DNA of 64,000 nt from Rhypophila decipiens (taxonomy: Eukaryota; Ascomycota; Sordariomycetes; Sordariales; Naviculisporaceae): contig MU858058.1 in assembly GCA_033297075.1 (NCBI GenBank), positions 310,001 to 374,000 on the forward strand, given 5' to 3'. Every line of letters begins with the position of its first letter. Positions within the stretch are counted from its first letter, which is position 1. Shown here piece by piece: positions 1-9,782 of this stretch. The notes below the pieces were generated by a model. It was not told where the DNA came from. It saw only the letters and a program-made list of their open reading frames with translations, and made no database searches. Position numbers and translations under genes: made by a program.

Positions 1-905
1 TGCAGTTGGATGGTTTTTCGTTGTTGGATGCGAGTTGGAATAGCCGTTGATGATGATGTACGAGCGAAAAGAAAGAAGAAAGCCCGGAGTTCGTTGGGGG
101 TGGTTGATTGCGACAGGACTTCGCGCGTGTCTCGTAGAAGTTTGGGGATGCGGAGAGGAGATGAATGCTGAAACCTGTGCGAGATCGACACGGCTGGATC
201 AAATGGCAGCCTTGCCACCTGCAAACTCTCGGTTGGCACTTTGGTTCTGCCTCCGAAAAGTGGATACATCAGCTGGCTTCCGGCCGCACTTTGCCTCTCC
301 CCTTGCACAACGCTAGCGGGAGGAGTGGGGAATTGCCTGGGATGTGACCTCCACAAGCCCTGACTCTCTCTCTCGGCGGAATTGCGGCGACGTTCAACTT
401 TTTTGCTGTTTTTGGGGCAGCACGACCATCAACAAGAACAGTGGTGTTGATCCTGGTGTCCTGCTAAAAGCCGGGCCGCTTTTCACTTCAAGTAATACAA
501 TTCAGCCAGTTTCAGACTATCGTATTGATGAATCAATAATATTTGTACCTACGTGACCTTCGCAACTTCCATTTCAGATGGCGGTGCCAAGATTTACCAT
601 CACCGTCAGTTTGGTTGCCATATGCAAGGTGCAGTGATTGTGTGGGGCAGATTTTCCCCTGGCCATGATCAATCCATCCATTCCAGCCATCCAACGGTTC
701 ACAACTCGCAGCTAACGACACATTTGACAAGAGCCCAAATTTCCAGTGTTTGTCAAGGCAGAGAGTTATGAACGAGATTACCATGAGCAAGAGCACAATA
801 ATCATGTGAGATTAGACGAAAGCCGCTCAGCCGAGAAGATAAGAACAGGAGCGCGTCGAGCTCGCAAACAACAGGATTGTGCACCGTTTCAACTCATCTT
901 CCACG
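1..905. other. Left-edge intergenic region, no gene seen
   Basis: I see no convincing gene here. The short open frames overlap one another on both strands, have unbiased composition and match no family I know. The last few hundred bases are presumably the promoter and leader of the CENP-K-like gene that starts at 906. Confidence 0.5.
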
Positions 906-1962
906 ATGGAAGGGACTCAGCGCCGCCCTGGCGACCCGATTTATAGGGCCAACCTTGAACGGACAGTCAGGGAGCTCCAAAAAGCAAAGGATGAAGCAGA
1001 GGCTGAATTGAAGCAGGTAAGCTGTGTGACTCTTGGTGTCTGTCACCGTCGCTAAATGTTGACAACAGCTGAGGGCAACAACTGCGGCCGCTGGCGCGTC
1101 AAACACAAACCTTTCAAGGCAGGTGGGATTGGAGATCGCGACCAGGGCATACCGTGATGTTGCCGAGTCGGATCCTTTCCTGCCATTTAAAGGTTCTGTT
1201 CTGCCGGCGTTGATAGCTCTGCGGAATACCAATCAAGCAAGCATCCAGACGAATGAATACATCAGTCTGACAGAAACTGCCTCTCAGAAGGCAAATGCCC
1301 GAATGGAGAGCCTCCGTGCGGAGCTTAAAGATCAGCAGGCGCTTCGCGGGGCATTGGAAAGGCGAGTTGAGACTCTCAAAGATGAGCTGGTTAACCGAAT
1401 GGAAACAAGTCCGGAACAGGTTGCTCAAGAGAAAATTGAACAACTCAAGGAGAAGAAGGCGCATTACGATAAAGAGACGACAAGACTTTTGAAGATGTTG
1501 AATTGGTTTATCAAGGAACATCTTGGCCCCATGCTGGCGGCGGAGGAGCTGGGGGGACCAGTTGTCGGGGCCTTGATGGAGATTGGTTCAGAGGACCTGA
1601 GTGCTGGCTTTAGCGCTCAAGGCAAATTGAAGAAGACGAAAGCAAAGCCAGATGAGGATACACGCCAGAGACGAATCGATGATATCTGGGGTGCTCGTGG
1701 CGGCCAACAGGACCAGGCGGGGAAGAGGAAGCGGGATCAAGACGACGAAGCATCCGCTGCTGCCGTGGAAATGCGCAACCTCACGGAACAACTGCTAAAC
1801 AAGTTGACCGAGTCAGGCGGAGACAGCTCATCCGCTTATGTACAGATAGCAAGAGAGACGGCGGCGGCGAGATTTCTCGTGCGATCCAAGGTAGCTGTGT
1901 TCCACCCCAGGGATGCCACCAGAATTCGGCTTGTCGACTTTGGGCGAGAAATTGAGGATTAG
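906..1962 (+). CDS. CENP-K/Sim4-like inner kinetochore protein
   Basis: Two exons, 906-1016 and 1069-1962, with a 52-nt intron (donor GTAAGC, acceptor ACAG), give 334 aa. The protein is a mostly helical coiled coil (about residues 10-190), followed by a basic, charged segment and a conserved C-terminal block. That block (LVRSKVAVFHPRDATRIRL) closely resembles the C terminus of vertebrate CENP-K, which ends in a similar HPEDPTRIRL sequence. CENP-K (Sim4 in fission yeast) belongs to the CCAN/Sim4 complex, which links centromeric CENP-A chromatin to the outer kinetochore. The start is the ATG at 906, in frame with exon 2 after splicing; a GTG at 1123 is internal. The assignment rests on my recall of the family tail and the coiled-coil layout. 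CENP-H, another coiled-coil CCAN subunit, is the main alternative. Confidence 0.75.
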
Positions 1963-2743
1963 TAGCCAGCACCTTAATGGACGGACTTGATTTTCTCGAA
2001 CTTGGCAAAACAGATGTCGACTGTGCTGGAAAATGGCCATCATACAACTGTTGACAACAGGTCGGAACCCCCAACTGTGCTCTGGAATTCAGGACATTCA
2101 TGACCTGAAAATCAAAGGATCCAAAAGATCTTGACAAGTCTGTACTATGAGCCCTATATTGCCCGTTTTATGAGCGGTTGCCCAGGTCACAAAACATCAG
2201 TTGGGATTGCTTCCAGCACAAATGCTTCCAAGCCGCAGTGGGAGAATGTACATATGGACCTTGTAAGTTTACCTTTCATATTACCACCATGCTGCTCCTG
2301 ACTCGTCTTACCTATTCTTCCTGTGACACAAGATTTACATAAGAATGTTGAAATGAGTTGAATACTAATACTTGACGATGGAATAAAGAAGAATCAAGCT
2401 TCTCATATCCGTACAGTCGATTCTTGCCCAGAACGGACAATGATTTACATACCTTAGGCACCCAAGCACCATTGATGAATTCAGTGGCCAATGAGGGACC
2501 CGAATCATGGCGGGGGCATGAAATCCTTGGCGACCATTTGTGGCGTCCATTCAATTCTGGCGGGCCCGGGGGTGCCCCTTAACGCGTCGCGTCAACGCGC
2601 TAAGGGGGTCTCCCTAGCACTTAGAAGAAGACCCCTCCAGCTCACTCATGCCTTGCACCTTTTTCAGAACGGTTTTCCAACGCACAATAAACCGTTCGTC
2701 CTTGCTCTTCTTACTTGAATCCAAAACTCCAACTCTTTCTGCC
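1963..2743. other. Intergenic region and dUTPase promoter
   Basis: No gene is seen. The right part is the presumed promoter of the dUTPase gene and holds the MluI-box-like palindrome annotated separately. Confidence 0.5.
2576..2607 (+). promoter_or_regulatory. MluI-box-like sequences in a palindrome upstream of dUTPase
   Basis: An exact ACGCGT lies at 2582-2587 and a related ACGCGC about 13 bp further on. Both sit in an interrupted inverted repeat: CCCCTTAACGCG, an 8-nt centre, then CGCGCTAAGGGG, with one mismatch. ACGCGT is the MluI cell-cycle box bound by MBF (Mbp1/Swi6-type factors), which drives DNA-synthesis genes at G1/S in yeasts. Its position about 160 bp before the dUTPase ATG fits that role. 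The regulation itself is inferred. Confidence 0.45.
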
Positions 2744-3419
2744 ATGACAAGTATCAACAACAACGAACCCGTCGTCTCACCGCCCAACTCTCCCCCAGCA
2801 AAACGCATCAAGACCAACACTACCACAACAACAACAACAACAACAACACAAGAAGAGCAAAAGCCCACAGTCACAATGGCAACAGCAGAACAGGTTCCCG
2901 CGCTACAGGTTGAGAAGATCACCGACAAGGCTCGTATCCCCACCAGAGGGAGCGCCGACGCAGCCGGCTACGACCTGTCGGCGGCCCACAAGACCACCAT
3001 CCCAGCGCGGGGCAGAGGCCTAGTCGATACCGACCTCAAAATCAGTGTTCCCGCCGGAGCTTGTACGTTTCTATATCCCTTCCCCTTCCTACCTACCTAC
3101 CTATATCAAATTCCCCCCCCTTTACCGCAAAAATATATACCAACTATTTTGTTTTTTAGACGGCCGGATAGCACCCCGCTCCGGCCTCGCCGTCAAAAAC
3201 GGCATCCAGACCGGCGCGGGCGTCATTGACGCAGACTACCGAGGCCCCGTCAAGGTCCTGCTCTTCAACCACAGCGACGAGGATTTCCAAGTCACCGAGG
3301 GCCAGCGCATCGCCCAGCTGATTCTCGAGCGCATTTATACCCCCGAGGTGGTGGTGGTTGAGAAGCTCGAGGAGAGTGTTCGTGGTGCTGGCGGGTTTGG
3401 AAGTACCGGTACACACTAG
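2744..3419 (+). CDS. dut1: dUTP diphosphatase (dUTPase)
   Basis: Two exons, 2744-3062 and 3160-3419, with a 97-nt intron that splits the Tyr codon of the YGRIAPRSG motif, give 192 aa. dUTPase hydrolyses dUTP to dUMP and pyrophosphate. This keeps uracil out of DNA and supplies dUMP for thymidylate synthesis. All five conserved motifs are visible: [15 protein letters not shown]; the block GVIDADYRG to VLLFNH, with the catalytic Asp; GQRIAQLI; and the C-terminal glycine-rich [10 protein letters not shown], which closes over the active site. The first 60 or so residues are a low-complexity extension with a Thr run encoded by an ACA repeat and a basic PAKRIK patch that could be a nuclear signal. 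The ATG at 2744 was chosen; a later in-frame ATG before ATAEQV could give a shorter cytosolic or nuclear form. Confidence 0.95.
2822..2848 (+). repeat. ACA trinucleotide repeat in the dUTPase gene
   Basis: A run of about nine ACA/ACC triplets encodes the poly-Thr tract in the non-conserved N-terminal extension of dUTPase. It is likely length-polymorphic between strains. Confidence 0.8.
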
Positions 3420-4124
3420 ATCGAATATGGCCACTGCAAGAAAAGAAAAATAATCACATTTCGGCTTGGGGGAAAAATAAAGATAATAAATTTCGCAGTC
3501 GTAAATTTAGCGGACATGGAAAAATATTTCTTCTGTCTTGCGTGATATTGCTTGTGTATCGGCGGCGCATGGGAGTCAAACATATTAACCGCGGCCAACT
3601 AAGCGAGGGCTTCAAGATTGGGGGTTTTCTCATTTGTACATATCCCAGGATTTGGACTAATACTACTGGTACAATCTCACTCCAGAAGCCAATGGATAGT
3701 TAAAGAAAAAATGGAAACATAATTGTAAAAGGAGTGCAATGGTCGTATCGTTATGCGGAGCGAAATAAGAGGCCCCAAAATAACGTCCCTTGACAAAACA
3801 CCAGACTTGAAGTAATAGGCGCCCAGTTGGCCTTGCGAGATTCCCAAACGCCTGTCTGTCCATTCCTGGCGAACATGCTCTCTTTGGGCCTGAAAGCTTC
3901 CAATCTTCTTGTTTCATGCTCATTGCCCTTTCTCTGCAACAACCATTAATGTCTGTGTGTCCCTGTCTTGGTATAGACCCTCAGAATAACACTGGCAAAA
4001 TACATGTTTGCAGCAATCTTGGATGGCTATTTCCACCCAGTGTTCCAGGTTTTTGGTTCTTTATAGAAACGCAGTGTTCCTCATTCTCAAGACTCGTGCA
4101 TCTGCCTTCAAGCTGCCGAGTTTT
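3420..4124. other. Convergent intergenic region
   Basis: This lies between the 3' ends of the dUTPase gene and the small minus-strand gene. It is partly AT-rich (about 3440-3560) and presumably holds both 3' UTRs. No gene is seen. Confidence 0.5.
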
Positions 4125-4683
4125 TTACTTGTTGGGACCTGGACCATGAACCCAGCTGTGAGAAAAGGATGAGTTAGTAACGGGTCGTACTACTAACTAG
4201 ATGTATTGAAATGGGGATGATAGAAAGGTGATGCTTACTTGTTCCACATCTGGCCAATAAAGCCCGACTTGGGCTGCTGGTCGTTCATGCTCTGACGGCG
4301 AGCAATCGAGGCCGGATCATCCTTGCGCTTCTGGGCCGTCAGGCTATCGAACAGACCCTGGGATGCCTGTAACGAGGTTTGATGTTTGTTAGTTCATGCC
4401 GATGTGGAAGAAATGATGTGGAAGAAATGATGTGGAAGAAATGATGTGGAAGAAATGATGTGGCAATGAATGATAAACATACACGACGACTAGTTGTTGG
4501 GGAAGCCGGGGAGCTAGAGTAGCTAGCGGTGCTCCCGGATCCGGTGGACGAGGTCGAGTCGGATCTCTCGTTACGGAATCCGGTGCCGCTGCCCATGCTG
4601 CTCATGATTGGGGATGGGGAGGGGGCAGTGGTGGTGGTGGTGATGGTGGTCTTGGTGGTCTTGATGTTTCCCGAGTCGGCCAT
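4125..4683 (-). CDS. Small conserved fungal Ser/Thr-rich protein, unknown function
   Basis: Three exons on the minus strand (4683-4483, 4366-4239, 4155-4125) give 119 aa. Donors are GTATGT and GTAAGC; acceptors are ACAG and ACAG. Residues 1-67 are low complexity with Thr and Ser runs. The C-terminal half (LFDSLTAQKRKDDPASIARR, then GFIGQMWNNWVHGPG) looks like the conserved core of a small fungal family that I recall but cannot name. There is no signal peptide or membrane segment. The basic and serine residues around ARRQS would suit phosphorylation, which is inference. The very short third exon (31 nt) is supported by both the splice consensus and the continuation of the conserved GxMWNN pattern. 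No function is proposed. Confidence 0.7.
4401..4463. repeat. 14-bp minisatellite inside an intron
   Basis: Four perfect head-to-tail copies of the 14-bp unit GATGTGGAAGAAAT (4401-4456) plus a partial fifth lie inside the first intron of the small gene at 4125-4683. Perfect identity between units suggests a recent or actively changing tandem array. Confidence 0.95.
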
Positions 4684-6095
4684 GGCTGCTGTTGTTGCTG
4701 TTTCTGTTGCTGCTTTTTCTTCAGGAGTAGGTCGGAGCTCGGTCCGGATGATGGTCTGATGAATGATGAAGGATACCTTGGTTGTGAAGCTCGTCTGAGG
4801 TGTTCCTCAATCGCTCGGTTTGGTCACAAGTGATTGAGGTGATTTGGTAGTGATGACGAGCCAAGGTCCAGATGTTATATTGTTACCGGAGAGGTATGAG
4901 GCTAGATGGTTTATATGTCGTCAGTTGGAAGACCTCTTGCGGTTGAGCAGTTGCTGTGGTCGATGACGAATTAGTCTTTATAGTATTACAAACGTGTGTG
5001 ATATAAAATCGAGCTCAAGTGTGGATGTAGCAGCGAGACCGATGAAGTAAAAATAAAGCGGGAAGCTCCTACCTTTGTATCCCGATTTCCAATCCAGTCC
5101 AGTAACAAGATCAGGAGAAAGTGTGTGGGAAAGGGGAGATCAGAGGGGAAGCGGGGTGAGAGAACAAAGAGAGGGAATCGTCAGTCAGATCCGATGGTCC
5201 CGTACCGGTCGATCGTACGGGGAATTTTGATGGTGGGAAGAAGGTGCAGCTGGCCTGGCAGATCTCCCGTTTTCTCTGGTCCCCTACGTAGAAGGAGAGC
5301 TTTCCAAATCGGAACATACGAGGAGCTTGTGGCTGCTGCTCAACTTACAAGTTTGGTTCGACCACATGTAGGTCATGATGACTTCACCAATCACACAATA
5401 GGGGCGTGTGTTTGGGGGTGCACGAGACTCCGTTCTTGCCATGCGCGCAACCCCGCATGGAGATGCTATCTTTTCCTTGGGAAAAGGGAGCATGATTTAT
5501 CTTTGGTTTCGATATCATTCTGTTCAGTTCATGTGTTTATCTTTGCTGTGTAAGTGGTTATTTCCGTTTTGGCATGCTCAAGGGACCAGATCTTGACGGG
5601 TTGGTTTCTTGAGATACATCATGCTCTCCCGATGTGTAAACGGTTCCAAGCTACCCCGCCCCAAGCAGATACCGTTTCTTAAATGGGCTGACGCCCACAT
5701 ACATTTGGTCGCACAGTGAGGTTCTCTCTAGTTCTGTTCGAAGACTGTCATTTTCCTGCTCATATCTGGGCGTCATGGGAGGGAAACCTTGATCGTGTGC
5801 CGTATCTAGCCTCAAGGAAATCGAAGTACCTTAGTTACAGTACCAATATGCACCGTTTGCTGTGGTTCGTTCCGGGCTGGTGTCCACTCTAGCAAAGGAG
5901 AGTTTAAGTAAGGGTCTAGCCATTATGACGCAGACATGTATCTCTATATGACGGATCAAAGCTTAGCGCCTCAGCGATAAGAAGGTGCAATGAGCGGTTG
6001 CCGATGGTGCTCTGATCGTCCCGTTAGGGGTCTCCGCACTTCTTAAGCGTCCTATGGGCAGATGAAATGTCTGTCGAGGGAAAGGTGTCATTGTA
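4684..6095. other. Intergenic region
   Basis: This holds the presumed promoter and leader of the minus-strand gene ending at 4683. I find no supported gene between there and the MITE-like element. The open frames at about 5125-5550 are short, lie on both strands and match nothing. Confidence 0.5.
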
Positions 6096-6300
6096 GGCGC
6101 CTAATATACAGGCACCAGTCCTCTCATATACCGGCACCAGTCTTTGTAGGTATAAGTACTACTCTTATTAGAATAGAGGCTTTAACTGGCTAGAATAAAT
6201 ACCTTCAAGTTGACTGGTTGGAATAAATACCTCTGGTCTGGAAAGTCAAAGTGGACTGGTGCCTGTATATGAGAGAAGTGGTGCCTGTATATTAGGCGCC
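6096..6300. mobile_element. MITE-like element with terminal inverted repeats
   Basis: This 205-bp non-coding element begins and ends with GGCGCC. Its terminal inverted repeats are about 46 bp long. The first 22 bases are identical in both ends and only a few mismatches follow. Each repeat contains the motif GGCACCA twice. It is flanked by TCATTGTA (6088-6095) and TTATTGTA (6301-6308), an 8-bp target duplication with one mismatch, as left by hAT-type transposases. There is no coding capacity, so it would depend on a transposase elsewhere. The superfamily assignment rests only on the length of the duplication. Confidence 0.8.
6183..6232. repeat. Internal direct repeat of the MITE-like element
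   Basis: Two imperfect copies of about 20 bp (ACTGGCTAGAATAAATACCT and ACTGGTTGGAATAAATACCT) lie about 29 bp apart in the centre of the element. They differ by two transitions. Confidence 0.8.
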
Positions 6301-6684
6301 TTATTGTAAGTAGGTTCAAGTAAAGCGTCTTGTACGTAATGATACTTGTAGCCTTGATTGGTTTTTTTGTCTGGGGTTTTTTGGTTTAGTTTCTACTTCT
6401 ATACCACGAACGTTGATGTCGAGCTGCTGCCAGTTTCCTCCATGCCGGATCATGTACACATCCCGAATACGAACTTTGATATTGCTCTCTCTTAAAGGGC
6501 AGATCACAGTCTCTCATAACCCCAAGAGTCTCAACATCCTCACTCACGACGTTTCCAGCAAGGATGGGTCGTGTCAAAGACCCCCTCTCCGAATGCTGTG
6601 AAAAAGCCGAGGCAGACGCCGGACCTTGTATCATGTCAGCATTGAGAAAGTCAGTAGAAGAGGCTGTCGAGCGTAAGTGCCGTC

Positions 6685-7185
6685 TTACATGTATATGAGG
6701 CAGAAAATCAGGAAAGTGAGGACAAATGTACCAACGACGCAGACAACACAGCCAAGTTCGGAATCAGGAAGCCAGCCACTGCTCTTCCGGGTCTTTGGCT
6801 TCGTATGGACCTTCTCCGCACAACTGGCATCGCTGTTTTCGCGGTCTCGATCCTTAATCTCCTCGGGCGGAGGAATGTAGACGATCGTCCCCGAGTGGCG
6901 GACCTTCTTTTTCGGAACAGTAGGAGATTCACTTGACTGGGAACTGGCGGAAGTTGATGCAGGGAGTGTTGAGGATGATGTGGAAGGGTCAATAACGGTA
7001 GAAGGCTTGGTTGATGCTTGTTGGTCGATAGTCTTGTCCTCGCCGGCCCCTTCGCCATGGTCAGTGCCATCCTAAGGATTGCTCGACCCTTGGCTTGAAG
7101 GAACCCCGGTCACCGGCTTTGGAAGGATTGGGAAGCGGTCGTCATTGTCTGCCGGGGCCGCTGCCGGCATTCCGAGTTGTGACAT
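6685..7185 (-). pseudogene. Tail-anchored-type membrane protein frame with one in-frame TAG
   Basis: On the minus strand, one frame runs from ATG 7185 (or an in-frame ATG at 7374) to TAA at 6687-6685. It is broken only by a TAG at 7074-7072. Upstream is a short Pro/Ala-rich start (MSQLGMPAAAPADNDD). Downstream is a coherent Ser/Thr-rich then basic cytosolic segment with PKKKVRHS and VYIPPPEE. It ends in a single hydrophobic helix (CVVCVVGTFVLTFLIFCLIY) only one or two residues from the stop, as in tail-anchored proteins. The stop could be a real nonsense mutation (CAG to TAG is a RIP-type change), a sequencing difference, or part of a 42-nt in-frame intron (GTGACC to TTAG) that would remove it. 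I recognise no family. Confidence 0.5.
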
Positions 7186-7374
7186 TGTTGGTTCCGAGGA
7201 TTGAAGTGTATGAAGTGGCAAGGTAGATGATAAAATGTCGCAAACTCGGAAAGAATTCCTCCCTGTGATGCAGTCCCGATTGAGCATGTAATTAAGCAGC
7301 CGGGCAGCGAGAGACCGAACTTGAGTCAGACGGAGGGTGTTCTCGCAGTCGCAAGACTCGCAACTTCCATCCAT

Positions 7375-7954
7375 CTGTTGGAGTGGTTGCTAAGAAACCG
7401 CAGGCGCAACTCGTAAGTTCGCGCCTGATGTTGGAACTTCTTCATTCTTCAACAGGACTGGTATCGGGCCTTTCCCGCTGTCTTTGTGGGGAAGCCATTT
7501 CCTTGAAGCTGCCATCTCACCTTCGTCAGTTTTTCGCAGTTCCACGTGCCCATTCCAACCCCTATTCACCGACAACAAAACCTGAGACACATCATCATTG
7601 GCACCACAACAAACAACACTCTCACCACCTTTGAAAAAATCCTGCTCTCACCACGACCTGTCAACCAGAGACGAAACACGGGACATGTCAAAAAGTCTCG
7701 AACTTTTGATGAGGTTCTATCCCTGACGAGGGGGCGGCGTGGTTGGACTCATTCCAGCTCACTCAAAGCAAGAACTCGTGCGCAAGCTGTTTATAAGAGC
7801 GAGCCATGTCCTTGACAGCGGATCCTGGTCTTGATTCTGCTTGCCTACAACTCCTTCAACCACTTAATTAGGGGTCTTTCGAGGTCACTCTTTTCTCTGT
7901 TTCCCCATACGTTCATTCATTCATTCGAACCGGCAACCTTAGCACTCGTTCACC
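7375..7954. other. Intergenic region with TATA-like element
   Basis: This is the presumed promoter of the secreted-protein gene. A TATAAGAG at about 7792-7799 lies roughly 155 bp before its ATG. No gene is seen. Confidence 0.5.
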
Positions 7955-9389
7955 ATGAGGACGTCCACCATTGTCCAGTTTCTCCTTGCCGGAACGGCCA
8001 TCGCGGTTCCTCACTATCACGCCGGCGATAAAGCCGACCGTGTGAAGCGAGCTGAGGCTGCCACGACCTTTGTGGCGGCCAGCGCCGATGCTACAGGTCA
8101 AGCGCTGGCTACTGTCTCTCTAGTTGTGGCTAACGCTAAATCCGGGGGAAAGGCCAGTTCGCATATCAAAAGAGACAAAGATGCCATGCCCGCGGCCCCC
8201 ATGCCAGCGGAGGCACCCACGCCAGTTTACATCCAGAAGCGTGTGACCTCGGTGGTGGCAGAGGCCGCGGGTTCTGCCACTGCTTCTATCCGCCCCAACC
8301 ATGTGAAGGTTGGCGCTGGAGGTTCTGGAGCGGGCAAAGTGGTTCAGGTTGTTGGCCGTGATATCGAGGCTGAAGAGGAGCTTCCGGTCCCGAACAGGGT
8401 CGAGGGGCGACAGATCAAATCTCTGACACTCTCGATAAACGCTGGCTCGACCGCTACTGCGAGTGCTGCGCCTCTTGGAGTGGCGGCTTCAGGAAAAGGA
8501 AGGGCCACCGGATTGTCTAATACAAATGGTGGTTCTAAGCGTCGTCGTACAGTGGCGGCCCCTGAAGTGGTAACAAACCCCCAATCTATATCCTCCAACT
8601 GGAGTTACTAACTCATTCTGTAGGAGGGTGTTGGGATGACACCTAGCGGTGCCCTGTCCATGGCCCTGATGAACGATGTCGATCTCGACCTCTACAGGGA
8701 GACTATCGACAACATGAAGGGGTACGCTGACACCTTGGGTAAGACAACCAATCTCTTGACATGCTTGATTGTATCAGACGGGCTAACACGTTCATGCAGA
8801 GGGGGTCGTCAGAACCTACGCCGAGAAAGCAGAGGCTGCCGGAAGTCTGGAAGCAGCGGTCAAAGCAGTCAATACCAATCAACTCATGACTGATCTCTCC
8901 GTTCCTCTTACCCAGGCCAACGACGCGCTGTACACCGGCATCTCCAGAATGGCGCTGTCCAGCCAACGTCGCCCCCGCCGCGGTGGTTACCAGGGGCTGC
9001 AAAATGTTGTAGGCACCTACGACTACACCGCCGAGCTCCTCGCCCTCATTGTCAAGCTCATTACCTTGGTCACTGGACTCATCGGTAAGTTATCCCGAGG
9101 TCGTTTGGCCCAGGGCACTTGATGCTAACTCCTCATCCAAGATCAAATTGGCCAGTCTGGCACCACTTCGACGTCATCAGAATACGGTGGACTCGATATC
9201 ATCAACGCTCTCCTCGAAGGGCTTCTTGGTGGTGGCGGGTCTAATATCCTGAGCGGGACCGGTCTTATCACCACTGACAGTGGCACTGACGGCATCATTA
9301 ACCTCGTCCGCAGCCTCATGGCTACCGTTAATGGCGTTATGCCCATTCAAGGAGTCACCACCGACTTCACCGCCACCCTTGGCCTGTAA
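7955..9389 (+). CDS. Secreted protein with multiple dibasic processing sites, unknown function
   Basis: Four exons (7955-8569, 8624-8738, 8800-9084, 9142-9389) give 420 aa. All three introns have good signals (GTAACA/GTAAGA/GTAAGT donors, and a CTAAC branch point near the acceptors). Residues 1-18 form a signal peptide (IVQFLLAGTAIAVP). The N-terminal half is Ala/Ser/Thr/Gly-rich and carries Lys-Arg pairs at 31-32, 72-73 and 95-96 and a KRRR at 195-198. These are typical Kex2 sites of the late Golgi. The segments after these sites share a loose pattern (VAASADATGQA, VVAEAAGSATAS, INAGSTATASAA). The C-terminal half is helical with a GLLGGGGSN turn and no dibasic pairs, and looks like a folded domain. 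No enzyme motif is visible. It could be a cell-wall-associated protein, an effector-like protein or a processed precursor; I cannot choose between these. Confidence 0.8.
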
Positions 9390-9782
9390 ACAATCGAGAG
9401 GTGTCTTGATCATGGCTTTGAGAATCGGCGTTGCTAAGGGAAGGGTTCGTCGCCTTGGGGGAAGCAGTTTATATTCTTTGTTGGGTTTTTTGAAGCGTGC
9501 TTGGTGTACCTTGATTGATGGCGACTGTGTTTAATAGAGAATAATAGGTAGCAAACATGATGATTTTATTTTAGTGGCGGACTGAATTTTCCATCCTTTG
9601 ATGTTTTGCGTGTCCCAGAGTAGATGTGGTGGGTGATGACTTGCATCCAACAAAGATAGCCATGCTTCCACCGCGACTCTTCCATATACGGCAATAGGTG
9701 CCAGAAAACTCGGGATACCGTCCGCTTCTCGAAAGATGGCCTAGCGACCGCGAGACATTGACAGGGAGCTCCTTGAGCACGT
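9390..9782. other. Convergent intergenic region
   Basis: This lies between the 3' ends of the secreted-protein gene and ACR3. No gene is seen. Confidence 0.5.
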
